Source of the DNA: Ruminococcus sp.
Lineage (GTDB): Bacteria > Bacillota > Clostridia > Lachnospirales > Lachnospiraceae
Assembly: GCA_020024635.1 (NCBI GenBank)
Contig: JAHHTL010000060.1
Location: 1-5,901, forward strand
Reading direction: 5' to 3'
DNA: 5,901 nt
The notes beneath the pieces are model-generated. The model was not told where the DNA came from. It worked only from the letters and a program-made list of their open reading frames with translations, and made no database searches. Shown in pieces: positions 1 to 5,744 of the stretch. Each line of letters begins with the position of its first letter. Position 1 is the first letter of the stretch. The position numbers were made by a program, and so were the translations under genes.

Positions 1-4
1 GTTG

Positions 5-12
5 TAACTTTG
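5..12 (+). promoter_or_regulatory. Bacteroides-type -7 promoter element (TAACTTTG)
   Basis: The octamer TAACTTTG fits the Bacteroidales housekeeping -7 consensus TAnnTTTG exactly. It lies about 75 bp before the first recognisable tnpA codons, so it may be the old promoter of the decayed IS66 element. The matching -33 element would fall outside the window, so this rests on one short motif. Confidence 0.35.
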
Positions 13-84
13 CGTTTGCAATAATAACAAGCCTCAATTGCATAGGATGGATTAGAATTGAAGAATTAGATTTACAAGTGCAAT

Positions 85-370
85 GAAGCGATTTACTATC
101 AAAGTTATACCTACAACAAGTAGGTGTAAATTATTTAGCTTATCGCTATTGGAGAAAGAAGTGTGCTACTGATAAAAATTGTGCCAAGTAGGAGTTGAAC
201 CCAGTTCATTTCAAACAACCGACCATGGAGATATCCTTTAAAGGCAAGTGTATCAGTGTGTGGACTTTTTGTTTCACACCCCTAATGGATTCCGTACCCA
301 CTTCGATAGTAGGTCTGAGAAGATACAGATGAAACTGTTGGCTCCAAGTCTTCAAGATAGTCTTCTTTAG
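85..370 (+). pseudogene. IS66 TnpA remnant
   Basis: This is the wreck of the small IS66 accessory protein TnpA, a helix-turn-helix protein needed with TnpB for IS66 transposition. In the frame of base 123 it reads from a run ending LLSKLYLQQVGVNYLAYRYW followed by RKKCATDKNCAK, then stops at TAG 189-191; the YRYWRKK block is the usual end of the TnpA helix-turn-helix. The match resumes in another frame at 281 with PNGFRTHFDSRSEKIQMKLL and ends at TAG 368-370. The PNG motif is typical of the TnpA C-terminal strand (LPNGVRV-like). At least one frameshift and one stop separate the two halves. The final TAG overlaps the beginning of the tnpB remnant by a few bases, the usual close coupling of these two genes. 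It is non-functional as it stands. Confidence 0.6.
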
Positions 371-690
371 CTTAAGCGACACGATGCGCTACTTTCTGTG
401 TTTTTGCACGATGGATATGCGAAAAGTACAGTTCACTGTGCAATTATTGTGTATGAGAAAACGAAGAGCAAAGTAAAGTACGGTAAATTTTCATTTTCAT
501 TGTAACTAGTCTCAAGCTTATGAAACTACTTCATACGAAAGATGAATATATGGTAATGTGTGTAAAATGTCTGGTTTTCCAATTATTTGAAGTTGCTTGA
601 ATATAACTTGGATTTAAACAGATGTCTCATAGAATAGTGCGGTCTTTTGATGATAGCTGAGGGTTATTCATGAGAATTTGCCGAACTTCA
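366..690 (+). pseudogene. IS66 TnpB (Orf2) remnant
   Basis: This is the remnant of the roughly 115-residue IS66 TnpB protein. Four blocks appear in family order but in shifting frames: FSLSDTMRYFLC...MDMRK (366-425), the conserved N-terminus with its TDMRK-like motif; VYEKTKSKVKYG (449-484), ending at TAA 503-505; SLKLMKLLHTKDEYMVMCVK (508-567), equivalent to the family LMKLLHAEDEGMVMYVKRLE block; and IE-stop-CGLLMIAEGYS (629-670), equivalent to MEWRDLVLMVEGIS. In the last block TAG (635-637) sits where the family has Trp, a one-base change from TGG. The normal ATG ahead of FSLSD is also gone: the sequence reads CTTCTTTAGC rather than an ATG-TTT-AGC start. With at least three frame changes and three stops, no protein can be made. 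The family assignment is secure because all four blocks are collinear. Confidence 0.8.
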
Positions 691-699
691 ACGATAAGC

Positions 700-1611
700 A
701 GAAGCAAAGTGCAAAGAGGCGATGAAGAAAGTCGAAAAGGAATGTACAGAGGTAAAGAAGCAGAAGCGTTAGAATTGTGAATGGTAGATGAGAAACCTGT
801 TTTCGAAGGCGATTATAGAACTGCTTAAGCCTTTGTATGAGATACTCAATGAAAAGGCTTTTTCCTGGATTATGTACAAGTGGACGAGACTACGGAGCTT
901 GCCACTAACGAGGAAAGACACAAGACAAACAAAGAATATCTTTGGATGGTAAGATCAGCCATGGAGAAACTGATTATTCCCTATCATGCTAGTGGAGCAA
1001 GGATCGGTTATCGAATTTTTAGCAAATCAATATCTCTTCAAGAGAGCTTTGCAATGTGACGATTTTGCAGGGTATGAAATAGTCTCCAAGATAACGTTGA
1101 CGTGCAGTTGCTTAATTGCTTGGTGCATATTCCTGTTATTTTGAACAAACTCTTGACGAAAACAAGGAAATGACTGATTGTGGGTTGCCTCAGATATAGT
1201 ATATGTATAAATACAAGATAGAGTACTGCTGCAACGAAAACGGCTTTTGAACAGTGAACGTAAGGTAACTGGAACTGACCAACCTATCATGTAGACCATG
1301 AAAGTATAAATGGAAACAGAAGTCATTAAGTATCGTCTTGGATTATAAGTCGGAAAAGTCATGACATATGACGATACTCACAGGGATAACATGATGAAAT
1401 GTTCGGAAGATGGATGCTTGCTGCAGAACAATAGTCTGGCAGAAATGTGATTCGGTCCATCACTTTAGGTAGGAAGAATTATCTCTTTTGCGGTAACCAC
1501 GAAGCGGCGGTCAACATGTTGGTAATTTGTTTCCTGTTGGCTATCTGCAAGGTACACAATGTTAACTCAAGGGATTTTCTGAATGATATCAATTTTTTTC
1601 AAGATAGATAA
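700..1611 (+). pseudogene. IS66 TnpC transposase remnant (DDE type, N-terminal half deleted)
   Basis: This is the decayed IS66 DDE transposase. Recognisable blocks in order are FSKAIIELLKPLYEILNEK (800-856); YVQVDETTEL and the following EYLWMVRSAMEK (871-972), holding the first catalytic Asp (883-885); ALQCDDFAGYE (1046-1078), holding the second Asp (1058-1060); DNVDVQLLNCLVHI (1090-1131); CYFEQTLDENKE (1134-1169); DDTHRDNMMKCSEDG (1370-1414); QNNSLAE (1424-1444), holding the catalytic Glu (1442-1444); then IRSITLGRKNYLFCGNHEAA (1450-1509) and a short tail to TAA 1609-1611. The frame changes at about 860, 1030, 1085, 1132 and 1447, and stops fall at 1197 and elsewhere. Full IS66 TnpC is about 500 residues. 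Here only about 100 bp of coiled-coil-like, Lys/Glu-rich sequence (700-775) precedes the catalytic part, so roughly 150-200 residues, including the usual zinc-binding region, have been deleted. Family identity is firm. Confidence 0.88.
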
Positions 1612-1729
1612 GGATGCCACTTTTATGCACATGAAAGAAGATGCGATGGAAACGATCGGACTAAGTTAAGATATAACCTACTGATATCTATGTGGTTTTA
1701 ACTTATTACAAACTTTGCCTTTTATCCCA

Positions 1730-2105
1730 ATTCGGCAGATATGCTGACCATGCCCTCGTTTCTGTTATCGTTTAAAGAAAATTATGGACATTTTACTTCT
1801 ATAGTCGTTGCCGGTCGGATTGTGGTTCAAAATAGAACTATCTGTATATAAGATAGAGCGGTATGGGAACCTATGCCAAATACAACTACTTTCAGTATAG
1901 AGTACATATCCTATGGGAGAACAAATGGAATGTATAGGTATCAGGCGTTCAAAAACTGATAATGGATACACTACGGTAAACGAAGAACTACTTCGGATGT
2001 CCGCTCCACTGTCAATGCTTTAAAGCGGGCAGGGTGATAGAAGTAAATCAAAGATTGAAAGCTTATAAGAAAAAGGCAACGAATTTAACCCGTTGGCAGA
2101 ATTAA
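1730..2105 (+). pseudogene. IS1182-family transposase C-terminal remnant
   Basis: This is the decayed C-terminal part of a DDE transposase of the IS1182 type. Blocks in family order are a degenerate AD-AD-xx (near 1731-1750, in place of the family ADAGYGSEENY), YAKYNYFQ (1872-1895, family AYVKYNYFH), PMGEQMECIGIRRSKTDNGY (1910-1969, family CPMGQRME...), and NYFGCPLHCQCFKAGRVIEV (1986-2045) followed by NQRLKAYKKKATN, matching the family CxxCPLRxxCHKSKGNRIIEVNHRLNxYKRKA region with its Cys cluster. These blocks sit in three frames, and the reading ends at TAA 2103-2105 before the family's final region. A one-base loss in GAACCTATGCC, where GAA CCC TAT GCC would be expected, explains one of the shifts. 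The N-terminal half is absent, and IS66 sequence lies directly upstream, so the remnant may have been split by IS66. The long open frame on the opposite strand here is only a shadow. Confidence 0.78.
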
Positions 2106-2175
2106 AAACATAAAAGATTTATGATTTAAAAGTTGTGCATATGATATTTGTTTATTAAAAGTTTGATTGTATTTT

Positions 2176-2198
2176 TTTATTATTGATATCTCTCAATA
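2176..2198. repeat. First copy of a repeated dyad (TTTATTATTGATAT)
   Basis: The 14-mer at 2176-2189 recurs exactly at 2362-2375. This copy also forms a looser dyad, TATTGA (2181-2186) and TCAATA (2193-2198) around 6 bases. It may be a weaker version of the palindrome at 2364-2384. In so AT-rich a stretch chance cannot be excluded. Confidence 0.4.
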
Positions 2199-2363
2199 TA
2201 TGAATATTAATTAATGTTAATTATGGAGGTGTAAATCAAATATGATGTGTCGCTCATGTTTTAAAAATTAAAAGTTCGTATTATAAAAAAAGTCCTTATC
2301 AAAACGTTGTATTTGAATCTTTTCTGCTTGAATGCTTTGTTTTTGAGTTTGTTTTTAAATATT

Positions 2364-2384
2364 TATTATTGATATTCAATAATA
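2364..2384. promoter_or_regulatory. 21-bp palindrome, candidate operator
   Basis: Two perfect 9-bp arms, TATTATTGA (2364-2372) and TCAATAATA (2376-2384), flank a 3-base centre. The size and symmetry suit a dimeric DNA-binding protein. It is not followed by a T-tract and contains almost no G or C, so it does not look like a terminator. It lies about 205 bp before the korA start. The regulator is unknown. Confidence 0.4.
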
Positions 2385-2472
2385 TATGGATCTGTAAAAA
2401 TACTTTGCTGGAAATTTGTTTAGTCTCAATGATTCGCTAACTTTACTCTTGAAAAATTAGTATTGCACTGAT

Positions 2473-2574
2473 GTTAATAGTTTGTTAATGCAAACGTTGG
2501 TGATTTGTCACGTTTACTTTAGCAAACTTCTTGTATTGGTGTCTATTAACTTTAATTAGTCAGTGTTTATTAAC
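2473..2574. promoter_or_regulatory. Cluster of GTTAAT/ATTAAC half-sites before korA
   Basis: GTTAAT occurs at 2473-2478 and 2484-2489, one helical turn (11 bp) apart, and its complement ATTAAC at 2545-2550 and 2569-2574. The latter two sit inside 12-mers GTGTCTATTAAC (2539-2550) and GTGTTTATTAAC (2563-2574), which differ at one base and repeat at 24 bp. Another GTTAAT lies at 2216-2221. The convergent arrangement suggests sites for a transcription factor close to the korA start, but no known factor is assigned. Confidence 0.35.
2492..2515. promoter_or_regulatory. AAACGT-N12-ACGTTT dyad
   Basis: AAACGT (2492-2497) and ACGTTT (2510-2515) are perfect inverted arms 12 bases apart, about 75-95 bp before the korA start. 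The interior also contains GTGA and TCAC (GTGA-TTTG-TCAC), so two alternative dyads share the same centre region. The position fits a promoter-proximal operator or a feature of the 5' untranslated RNA. Function is inferred only from symmetry and position. Confidence 0.35.
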
Positions 2575-2588
2575 CTACTTATTCAATC

Positions 2589-4433
2589 ATGAGTCAAGAG
2601 ACAAAAGTTATCGAAAAGCATGATGTTGTTATCCGTTTCTCAGGAGACTCGGGAGATGGAATGCAATTGACGGGGCAGCAGTTTTCAGATACAGCTGCAT
2701 TATTTGGAAATGATGTTGCAACGTTTCCGGATTATCCGGCTGAAATTCGTGCGCCGCAAGGAACTGTTGGTGGCGTATCTGGTTTCCAAGTTCACATTGG
2801 TGAGGAGCATATTACAACTCCAGGAGATTATGCCGATGTTTTAGTTGCGATGAATCCAGCAGCCTTAAAAGCTAATTTGCGGTGGGCAAAAAAAGCCGGA
2901 ACAATTATTATTGATTTGGATGCTTTTACAGACAAACATTTAGAAAAAGCTGGATATTCTGTAAATCCGCTTGAAGATGGTTCTTTGGCTGATTACAATT
3001 TGGTCCCAGTGAAAGTCAGCGAATTGACCATCGAAGCTTTGAAAGAGACTGGTTTGGACCAGAAGTCTGTGCTTCGCTGTAAAAATATGTTTGCTTTAGG
3101 TATGATTTATTGGATGTTTGAACAATCAGTAGAGCATACAGAGGCATTTTTTGATATAAAATTTGGCAAAAAACCAGCTATTGCTTCTGCAAATAAGTTA
3201 GTATTACGTGCTGGTTACAATTATGCTGCTAATGTGCATGCTTTGGCTACACATTTTAAAGTGGCTCCTGCAGTTATTGAAAAAGGGAAATATCGTACAA
3301 TTACTGGTAATAAGGCTACTGCATGGGGATTGCTAGCTGTTGCTGAAAAAGCAGGTCTGTCTCTTTTCTGTGGTTCTTATCCTATTACTCCGGCTACAGA
3401 TATTTTGCACGAATTGGCTTTACGACGTGATTTGGGAGCGAAGACATATCAGGCAGAGGATGAGATCGGGGGTATATGTACAGCAATCGGAGCCAGTTAT
3501 GCTGGTAATTTTGCCTGTACGACAACTTCAGGTCCTGGATTGGCTTTGAAATCTGAGGCTGCAGGTTTGGCAGTAATGGCTGAATTACCTTTAGTAATAG
3601 TTGATGTACAGCGAGGAGGTCCTTCTACTGGTTTGCCGACGAAGACTGAACAGTCAGATTTATTGCAGGCACTATATGGCCGTAACGGTGAGTCTCCAAT
3701 GCCAGTGATTGCTGCAAGTACTTCTGGTAACTGTTTCGATTATGCATATATGGCAGGCAAAATTGCTTTGGAACACATGACACCAGTTGTTTTATTGACA
3801 GATGGATTTTTAGCAAATGGAGCTCAGCCTTGGTTAATTCCTTCTATGGATAAATTGCCTGAAATTAAATTGCGTTTGGCTAAAGAAGGTGATGATTATA
3901 AACCTTATGCTCGTGATCCTGAGACTTTGGCACGAACTTGGGCTCTACCTGGTACGAAAGGTTTGGAACATCGTATTGGAGGTTTGGAAAAAATGAACAT
4001 TATAGGCAATATTAGTTATGTTCCTGAAAATCATCAAGTGATGACTGATTTACGAGAACAAAAAATTGCTCGTATTGCAAATTATATTCCAGAACAGGAC
4101 GTATATGGTAATGTAGAAGAAGGAGATACTTTGATTGTTGGCTGGGGAGGAACATATGGTCACTTGTTTTCTGCAGTTAAAGAAATGCGTGCGGAAGGTC
4201 ATGATGTTAGCTTGGCTCATTTTAATTTTATTAATCCGCTACCTAAAAATACACACGATATATTTGCACGTTTCAAGAGAATTATTGTATGTGAATTGAA
4301 CCTTGGTCAGTTTGCTAAATACTTGAAGAGTAAATATCCTGAATTCAATTATTATCAAATAAATAAAGTAGCTGGTCTACCATTTACTGTTGTTGAATTG
4401 AAACAGAAAATCAATGAATTGATGAACGCTTAA
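2589..4433 (+). CDS. korA: 2-oxoglutarate:ferredoxin oxidoreductase, fused gamma-alpha subunit
   Basis: KorA is the large subunit of the enzyme that converts 2-oxoglutarate and CoA to succinyl-CoA and CO2 with reduction of ferredoxin, or the reverse, in the cytoplasm. The 614 residues hold an N-terminal gamma domain (about 12-195, opening with RFSGDSGDGMQLTGQQF), the alpha pyrimidine-binding domain (about 235-415) and a C-terminal alpha domain II (about 510-612, from TLIVGWGGTYGHL). Diagnostic motifs are YPITP (264-268), tied to substrate and CoA handling in two-subunit enzymes of this type, E290-D291-E292 in QAEDEIGG, GPGLALKSEAAG (315-326) and QRGGPSTGLPT (341-351). Length and the gamma-alpha fusion agree with Bacteroidota KorA; no frameshift or missing block is seen. 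The ATG at 2589 is preferred because the gamma domain starts only about 12 residues later. It has no Shine-Dalgarno sequence, as is usual in Bacteroidota. korB follows after 10 bp. Related 2-oxoacid oxidoreductases (for example, of branched-chain oxoacids) are less likely but not excluded by motifs alone. Confidence 0.95.
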   Translation: MSQETKVIEKHDVVIRFSGDSGDGMQLTGQQFSDTAALFGNDVATFPDYPAEIRAPQGTVGGVSGFQVHIGEEHITTPGDYADVLVAMNPAALKANLRWAKKAGTIIIDLDAFTDKHLEKAGYSVNPLEDGSLADYNLVPVKVSELTIEALKETGLDQKSVLRCKNMFALGMIYWMFEQSVEHTEAFFDIKFGKKPAIASANKLVLRAGYNYAANVHALATHFKVAPAVIEKGKYRTITGNKATAWGLLAVAEKAGLSLFCGSYPITPATDILHELALRRDLGAKTYQAEDEIGGICTAIGASYAGNFACTTTSGPGLALKSEAAGLAVMAELPLVIVDVQRGGPSTGLPTKTEQSDLLQALYGRNGESPMPVIAASTSGNCFDYAYMAGKIALEHMTPVVLLTDGFLANGAQPWLIPSMDKLPEIKLRLAKEGDDYKPYARDPETLARTWALPGTKGLEHRIGGLEKMNIIGNISYVPENHQVMTDLREQKIARIANYIPEQDVYGNVEEGDTLIVGWGGTYGHLFSAVKEMRAEGHDVSLAHFNFINPLPKNTHDIFARFKRIIVCELNLGQFAKYLKSKYPEFNYYQINKVAGLPFTVVELKQKINELMNA

Positions 4434-4443
4434 TATTATTGAA

Positions 4444-5460
4444 ATGGACGAATTAAAATATACTCCTAAAGATTTTAAAAGTGACCAGGAAGTAAGATGG
4501 TGTCCGGGTTGCGGTGATCATGGAATTATCAACTCAGTGCAGAAAGCTATGGCAGAACTTGGGTATCCCAAGGAGTCATGGGCAGTCATCTCTGGTATTG
4601 GCTGTTCTTCTCGCTTCCCTTATTATATGAATACCTATGGGTTTCATACAATTCATGGTCGTGCAGCAGCGATTGCTTCTGGTGCAAAAAATGCTAATCG
4701 TAAGTTGAATATTTTGCAAATTTCTGGTGATGGTGATGCTTTGGCTATTGGTGGTAACCATTTTATCCATGCTATTCGTCGTAATGTGGATATTACGATT
4801 TTATTGTTTAACAATGAAATTTATGGTTTGACTAAGGGCCAATATTCTCCTACAACAAAATTAGGAACTAAGACAAAGACTTCTCCGTACGGAACAATTG
4901 AGCATCCATTTATTCCAGGAGAGCTTTGTATTGGTGCTCAGGGAAAATTTTTTGCACGTTCGATAGATACAAATGTAGCTTTGACAGCAGAAATATTGGA
5001 AACAGCAGTAAAGCATCATGGAACTTCTGTTGTTGAAGTTTTACAAAATTGTGTAATATTTGCTGATGGAGCACATTCTGCAGTAACCGATAAAGAATTG
5101 AAAGATGAGCGTCAGATTGTTTTACGTCATGGCGAGCGCATGATTTTTGGTAAAAATAAGGATAAAGGTTTGATATTGGCAAAATCAGGAGAATTGAAAG
5201 TTGTTGAACTCGGTAAAGATGGTATTACTGAAGAAGATATTTTAGTTCATGATGCACATAATCCAAATCCATTTATACATTGGATGTTAGTGAATATGAA
5301 AGCTCCTGAATTTCCTGTTGCTTTAGGTGTTATCCGTGATGTTGAAGCACATACATATGATGAGGCATTGGACGAACAGATTGAAGAAGTTAAGAAAATG
5401 TCTAAAATTCATTGTATGGAAGATTTATTGAATAGTGGTGATACTTGGGAGGTGAAGTGA
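4444..5460 (+). CDS. korB: 2-oxoglutarate:ferredoxin oxidoreductase, beta subunit (TPP and Fe-S)
   Basis: KorB is the catalytic beta subunit partnering KorA. It binds thiamine pyrophosphate, which attacks the 2-oxo acid, and a [4Fe-4S] cluster that passes electrons to ferredoxin. In the 338 residues, CPGCGDHG (20-27) supplies C20 and C23, GIGCSS (51-56) C54 and LQNC (200-203) C203; this spacing matches the four cluster ligands known in two-subunit archaeal 2-oxoacid:ferredoxin oxidoreductases. The TPP/Mg motif runs from GDGD (95-98) to NN (123-124), followed by EIYGLTKGQYSPTT (125-138), a strong KorB-type signature. The C-terminal part (about 225-338) carries the usual extension and ends in an acidic helix. 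The start 10 bp after korA is supported by family-like N-terminal sequence; the spacer is AT-rich with no Shine-Dalgarno sequence. The gene ends 36 bp before the terminator. No ferredoxin gene is present, so the electron acceptor must be encoded elsewhere. Confidence 0.95.
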   Translation: MDELKYTPKDFKSDQEVRWCPGCGDHGIINSVQKAMAELGYPKESWAVISGIGCSSRFPYYMNTYGFHTIHGRAAAIASGAKNANRKLNILQISGDGDALAIGGNHFIHAIRRNVDITILLFNNEIYGLTKGQYSPTTKLGTKTKTSPYGTIEHPFIPGELCIGAQGKFFARSIDTNVALTAEILETAVKHHGTSVVEVLQNCVIFADGAHSAVTDKELKDERQIVLRHGERMIFGKNKDKGLILAKSGELKVVELGKDGITEEDILVHDAHNPNPFIHWMLVNMKAPEFPVALGVIRDVEAHTYDEALDEQIEEVKKMSKIHCMEDLLNSGDTWEVK

Positions 5461-5496
5461 TGTATGGAAATTAATATGTAAACAGAGTGTAATATG

Positions 5497-5534
5497 AACC
5501 CCGAAAGTTGGATTAAAACTTTCGGGGTTTTATT
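5497..5534 (+). terminator. Intrinsic terminator of korA-korB
   Basis: A perfect 13-bp stem, AACCCCGAAAGTT (5497-5509) and AACTTTCGGGGTT (5517-5529), encloses a 7-base loop and runs into TTTTATT. The stem contains CCCCG/CGGGG, so it is stable. It lies 36 bp after the korB stop and closes the operon; because the stem is symmetrical and A-rich upstream, weak function on the other strand is possible. Confidence 0.92.
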
Positions 5535-5744
5535 ATGACAATAAATAAAAGAAAGGAACAGGACTCAGTAGATTTGCAGAACTATATGTATTTGTTAGAT
5601 AGAGGTCATTCGTTTGAGTACATCCATTCTGTATATTGCATAAATACAGATAAACTAAAAGTTTCGAGAGTAAAATATCTACGTTAAGGTGAACCTGCAC
5701 TACATCAAGGTAAAAATATCAAGAACGATTCTGCATTATCTTGA
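5535..5744 (+). pseudogene. Probable IS3-type transposase OrfA (helix-turn-helix) remnant
   Basis: From the ATG at 5535 a frame reads MTINKRKEQDSVDLQNYMYL and then LDRGHSFEYIHSVY...KVSRVKYLR before TAA 5685-5687. The same frame then continues GEPALHQGKNIKNDSALS to TGA 5742-5744. A hydrophobic-G-x-S pattern, a following YxI-type turn and a Y-x-x-x-GEPAL linker resemble the helix-turn-helix N-terminus of IS3-type OrfA or similar transposase proteins (family pattern ...KYQQGGEAAL...). TAA sits where the family has Gln, a one-base change from CAA. After 5744 the similarity is lost. The ATG lies at the end of the kor terminator. An ordinary small HTH protein of 50 residues is an alternative, but in-frame continuation across the stop favours a broken gene. 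The family call is from memory of patterns and is only moderate. Confidence 0.45.

Larger units (their letters stand above)
1..1690 (+). mobile_element. Decayed IS66-family insertion sequence (tnpA-tnpB-tnpC order)
   Basis: Three consecutive reading remnants on the + strand match the IS66 layout of tnpA, tnpB and tnpC: a RYWRKK helix-turn-helix fragment (123-188), a tnpB start SLSDTMRYFLC (369-401), and a DDE transposase with its VDET, LQCDDFAGY and NNSLAE blocks plus the GRKNYLFCGNHEAA tail (865-1524). All three are interrupted by stops and frameshifts, so the element cannot make its own transposition proteins. Outer limits are approximate: no convincing terminal inverted repeat or 8-bp target duplication was found. 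The left end may lie at or before base 1, and the right end must fall between the last TnpC codon (1611) and the next element (about 1730). Confidence 0.85.
2106..2588. other. AT-rich leader of the kor operon, no gene
   Basis: About 480 bp separate the last transposase debris from korA. No coding region is supported: the only peptide with a purine-rich leader is a 9-codon frame at 2242. No exact TAnnTTTG -7 element was found on the + strand; every TTTG was checked, and the nearest misses are TACTTTG at 2401 and TACTTTAG at 2515-2522. The korA promoter must lie here because korA is the first gene of its unit, but its position cannot be fixed by eye. The region holds several dyads and repeated short motifs, listed separately. 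Confidence 0.6.

Noticed and set aside
1027..1362. 111-codon open frame on the minus strand
   Set aside because: It lies antisense to collinear IS66 TnpC blocks (ALQCDDFAGYE, DNVDVQLLNC, CYFEQTLDENKE), and its product has low-complexity, unfamiliar composition with no recognised motif.
15..1712. TTTGCAATAA (15-24) and TTATTACAAA (1703-1712) as terminal inverted repeats of the IS66 element
   Set aside because: They match at 9 of 10 bases in inverted orientation and bracket the element, but the motif is short and AT-rich, does not resemble IS66 ends known to me, and is not flanked by a visible 8-bp duplication.
1765..1971. 68-codon open frame on the minus strand
   Set aside because: It is antisense to the IS1182 remnant, which has family blocks on the + strand; the reverse product shows no motif.
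2225..2271. GGAGG followed by ATGATG and a 9-codon frame (MMCRSCFKN)
   Set aside because: A leader peptide was considered, but the spacing of 12 bases is long, Bacteroidota rarely use Shine-Dalgarno sequences, and there is no attenuator-like hairpin next to it.
3340..3816. Short alternative frames within korA (3340-3549 +, 3625-3816 -)
   Set aside because: Shadows of the intact korA frame, which carries the YPITP and GPGLALKSEAAG motifs across the same bases.
4576..5182. Minus-strand frames within korB (4576-4770 and 4910-5182)
   Set aside because: Shadows of korB, whose TPP motif and cluster cysteines are encoded on the + strand there.
5460..5474. ATG overlapping the korB stop (TGATG) as a third coupled gene
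   Set aside because: The frame reads only four codons before TAA, and the terminator follows at once.
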